Positions 62,035 through 64,000 of a DNA stretch of 64,000 bases are shown here, piece after piece. The notes under the pieces were generated by a model. That model did no database searches and was not told the DNA's origin. It was given only the letters and a program-made list of their open reading frames with translations. Position numbers and translations under genes: made by a program. Source of the DNA: Syntrophaceae bacterium UBA6087 (GTDB lineage: Bacteria; Desulfobacterota; Desulfomonilia; UBA1062). The stretch spans positions 186,001-250,000 of the forward strand of contig DIXF01000017.1 of assembly GCA_002448235.1 (NCBI GenBank), written 5' to 3'. The stretch's first letter is position 1. Each line of letters starts with the position of its first letter.

Positions 62035-64000
62035 TCATGATGTCTTTTTGATGCTGACGTAAACATCCTCAACCCATCCCATACCGGTCGGATCGTGCTT
62101 CTTCGACATGGCAGGATTTTTCTGCGGGATGAGGTCGCCGTCACGATATCCGTAATTGGCGCCCACTTTCAGGTTCTTGGCCCGGTGCCCGATACCGTGG
62201 AAGAGCAGCACACAATCCTCTCTGGCGATACGTGTGGTCAGGTGGATCTTTGCCTTTACCGGCCTGGGAAGATCCTTCATGTATTTCGGATCGTTCTCCA
62301 GGAGCACCTCTTCTCCTTCCTTCACGCCCAGCTTGGCAGCTGCCTTGGGATTGATCCACACCGTATCCATATGGCTCCGGGTGTTGATCTCCTTCATGAC
62401 CGGGTTGTTGACGAAGTTGGGGTCGGCGTGCATGATCCAGGGCGCCCGGGTGATGAGCAGGGAGAACTTGAACTTCCCGGTGCTCTCATGCCAGCGCGGA
62501 GCCCAGATGGGAAGCGGGCTGTGGCCAACTTCGGCAAACTCGTCGACGTACATGCGGACCCTTCCATTGGGCTTGCCGTAGCCGATCTGAGCGAGGTGCT
62601 TGTAGTTCTCATACGGCTTCTTGTCGACCCAGAGACCGCCATTCTTCATGAACTCGGCGGCGTTTTCAGCGACGCCTGCCTGCTTGACAGCCACATCGCC
62701 GATATTCGTGGGGATCTTCTTGTCCGGGTTGCCGCTTCCGTCCGTGGTCCAGTACTTCGGAGCCAGGGCCATTCCTATTTTCATGGCGAATCCACCCCAG
62801 CCGATCTGATCGCCCGGCGCCTTCTGAACCGGCGTTCCGCCTGCATAGGCAGGGTACTTCGGGTAATAGAGGCGTATGTCGAGCTTGGCTTCCTCGAACT
62901 GGTGGGGGGCCGGAATGACGTAGTCACAGAAATAGCCCAGGTCGTCGAGATAAAGATTCCAGTCGATGATGAGATCCAGCTTATCAGCGGCTGCTTCCAT
63001 CATCTGGGGCTGAATCATGGCATGGAGTCCTCTGTGCGGGTTTCTGAAGAACACGGCCTTTGCACGGGTGGTCTTGTAGAGGCCCCAGCCGATCATGCCG
63101 TAGTGTCCGGGCGCCGAGAAATCCTTGTTCCGGTAGATATTGTTCGTCACGGGGAACTCCTCCCGGAAATCGGCATGTTTTGCCGGCTTCGGAGGATAGG
63201 GAACCACGGGCGGGTTCATATCGTCGAGCCAGGGCAGCTTGACACCGTGAAGTAACAGGATGCCGCCGTCGTGGTCGATGGACCCTACCAGGGAGTTGAG
63301 GATATTGATGGCGTGGCGGAGCCTCCAGCTGTTTGCATAGTTGGGGCCGGCCGCATCGCGTTTGTATGTGGGAATCATCGAGTATGGGGCTGCGGCGGCG
63401 AACTCCAGGGCGATTCTCCTGATGTCCTTTGCCGGGACTTCGCTGATCTTGGCAGCCCACTCGGGCGTATTGGATTTCGTTGCCTCCTTCAGGAGCTGCA
63501 TGACCGGCTTTGCATTGACACCGTTCACCTTGAAGGGTCCACCTTCCAGGGCCGGTGAGTCGCACTCGTCGATGGCCTCGGCCTTCTTGTTCTTGGTGCT
63601 CCAGGCAAGGAAACTGCCGTCAGCCGTTTTGAGAGCCGCCTTGGTCTTCACGTCCACCAGGGCTGCCGCGTCGCTGTACTTGTCGACAAAGGATTTGTTG
63701 TACTTCTTGTCCTTGATAATCACGTTGATCATGGCCAGGGCCACTGCCAGGTCGGTACCCGGCTTGATGGGATAGAACTCGCCCGCGAAGGCGTCCGTCA
63801 TGGGTGTCCTGACCGGGTTGAGCATGACGATCTTGCAGCCGTTCCTCTTTCCCGCGGCCCAGTGGTTGAGCATGCCCGCCTTGCCGCACTTGGAGAAGGA
63901 GTCGAACCCGAACCATACCTGGTACTTGGAGGTATCGTAGTCGTACCCGCACACGTGGTGGCTGGGGGTGTACGAGCTCGAGTAGAACATGTTCGGCGGG
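62035..64000 (-). CDS. molybdopterin oxidoreductase catalytic subunit (partial, N-terminus outside window)
   Basis: The frame is open to the right edge; the ATG at 63990 is internal, so about 655 C-terminal residues are seen. PNMFYSSSYTPSHHV, NPVRTPMTDAFAGEFYPIKP and GTDLAVALAMINVIIKD are typical of the DMSO-reductase superfamily. The C-terminal part has IWAPRWHE and HGIGHRAKNLKVGANYGYRDG. The molybdenum ligand lies outside the window, so whether it is a polysulfide, thiosulfate, arsenate or other reductase cannot be decided. First gene of the locus with the ferredoxin subunit. Confidence 0.9.
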   Translation of the reverse strand, partial: PPNMFYSSSYTPSHHVCGYDYDTSKYQVWFGFDSFSKCGKAGMLNHWAAGKRNGCKIVMLNPVRTPMTDAFAGEFYPIKPGTDLAVALAMINVIIKDKKYNKSFVDKYSDAAALVDVKTKAALKTADGSFLAWSTKNKKAEAIDECDSPALEGGPFKVNGVNAKPVMQLLKEATKSNTPEWAAKISEVPAKDIRRIALEFAAAAPYSMIPTYKRDAAGPNYANSWRLRHAINILNSLVGSIDHDGGILLLHGVKLPWLDDMNPPVVPYPPKPAKHADFREEFPVTNNIYRNKDFSAPGHYGMIGWGLYKTTRAKAVFFRNPHRGLHAMIQPQMMEAAADKLDLIIDWNLYLDDLGYFCDYVIPAPHQFEEAKLDIRLYYPKYPAYAGGTPVQKAPGDQIGWGGFAMKIGMALAPKYWTTDGSGNPDKKIPTNIGDVAVKQAGVAENAAEFMKNGGLWVDKKPYENYKHLAQIGYGKPNGRVRMYVDEFAEVGHSPLPIWAPRWHESTGKFKFSLLITRAPWIMHADPNFVNNPVMKEINTRSHMDTVWINPKAAAKLGVKEGEEVLLENDPKYMKDLPRPVKAKIHLTTRIAREDCVLLFHGIGHRAKNLKVGANYGYRDGDLIPQKNPAMSKKHDPTGMGWVEDVYVSIKKTS

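Noticed and set aside
62095..63255. A 386-codon plus-strand frame over the molybdoenzyme gene
   Set aside because: It is antisense to recognised coding sequence, with no domain or ribosome-binding site.

Overview
The window reads as continuous core chromosome of a GC-rich anaerobic or facultative Gram-negative bacterium, most like the Desulfobacterota / syntrophic Deltaproteobacteria group. That placement is inferred from gene content, not from a marker gene. It rests on a large glycyl radical enzyme, an ADP-forming acyl-CoA synthetase subunit, fatty-acid activation and acyl-CoA dehydrogenase genes, a 15-haem cytochrome beside a molybdopterin oxidoreductase, and many lipoprotein or periplasmic signal peptides. 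No transposase, integrase, phage gene, CRISPR array, rRNA or tRNA was found.

Layout. 1-2063 (minus): a lysine 2,3-aminomutase-like radical SAM protein coupled to an ATP-grasp ligase that runs off the left edge. 2492-5414: a small ABC-type ATPase, a secreted protein and an acyl-CoA synthetase alpha-type subunit. 5624-8240: two gapless paralogues with a ferritin-like fold. 8405-9757: an overlapping trio of membrane peptide, C39-like peptidase and TPR lipoprotein. 9990-13674: lipid catabolism (XRE-cupin regulator, acyl-CoA dehydrogenase, acyl-CoA ligase). 13818-25289: a membrane M48 peptidase, a two-component system facing an EF-hand protein, a DUF166 protein, a NifX-like protein, an MBL hydrolase, a YsnF-type stress protein, and a phosphodiesterase with a diacylglycerol-kinase-like protein.

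25475-30127 (minus): a PLP decarboxylase behind a glycyl radical enzyme that carries an SCP2-like N-terminal domain. 30349-43703: RNA helicase, PpsR-type kinase regulator, nitroreductase-like protein, amidase, multi-PAS hybrid kinase, M24 protein and several small proteins. 43900-46123: a UbiA/MenA-type prenyltransferase paired with a radical SAM/SPASM protein. 46193-57845: GNAT, patatin, two secreted beta-sandwich proteins, a YjgN/M48 pair, a second acyl-CoA synthetase, and a flavin oxidoreductase-MerR operon headed by a perfect 37-bp palindrome. 57891-64000 (minus): a respiratory molybdoenzyme locus (catalytic subunit cut by the right edge, four-cluster ferredoxin subunit, TorD-type chaperone, and a 15-haem cytochrome fused to a b-type membrane domain).

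How the parts may work together: the acyl-CoA genes point to fatty or aromatic acid oxidation, and the molybdoenzyme-cytochrome locus would exchange electrons with the quinone pool. The points most worth a second look are the SCP2-glycyl radical fusion without an adjacent activase, the KamA/ATP-grasp pair, the ferritin-like twins, the prenyltransferase/radical SAM pair, and the 15-haem/cytochrome b fusion.
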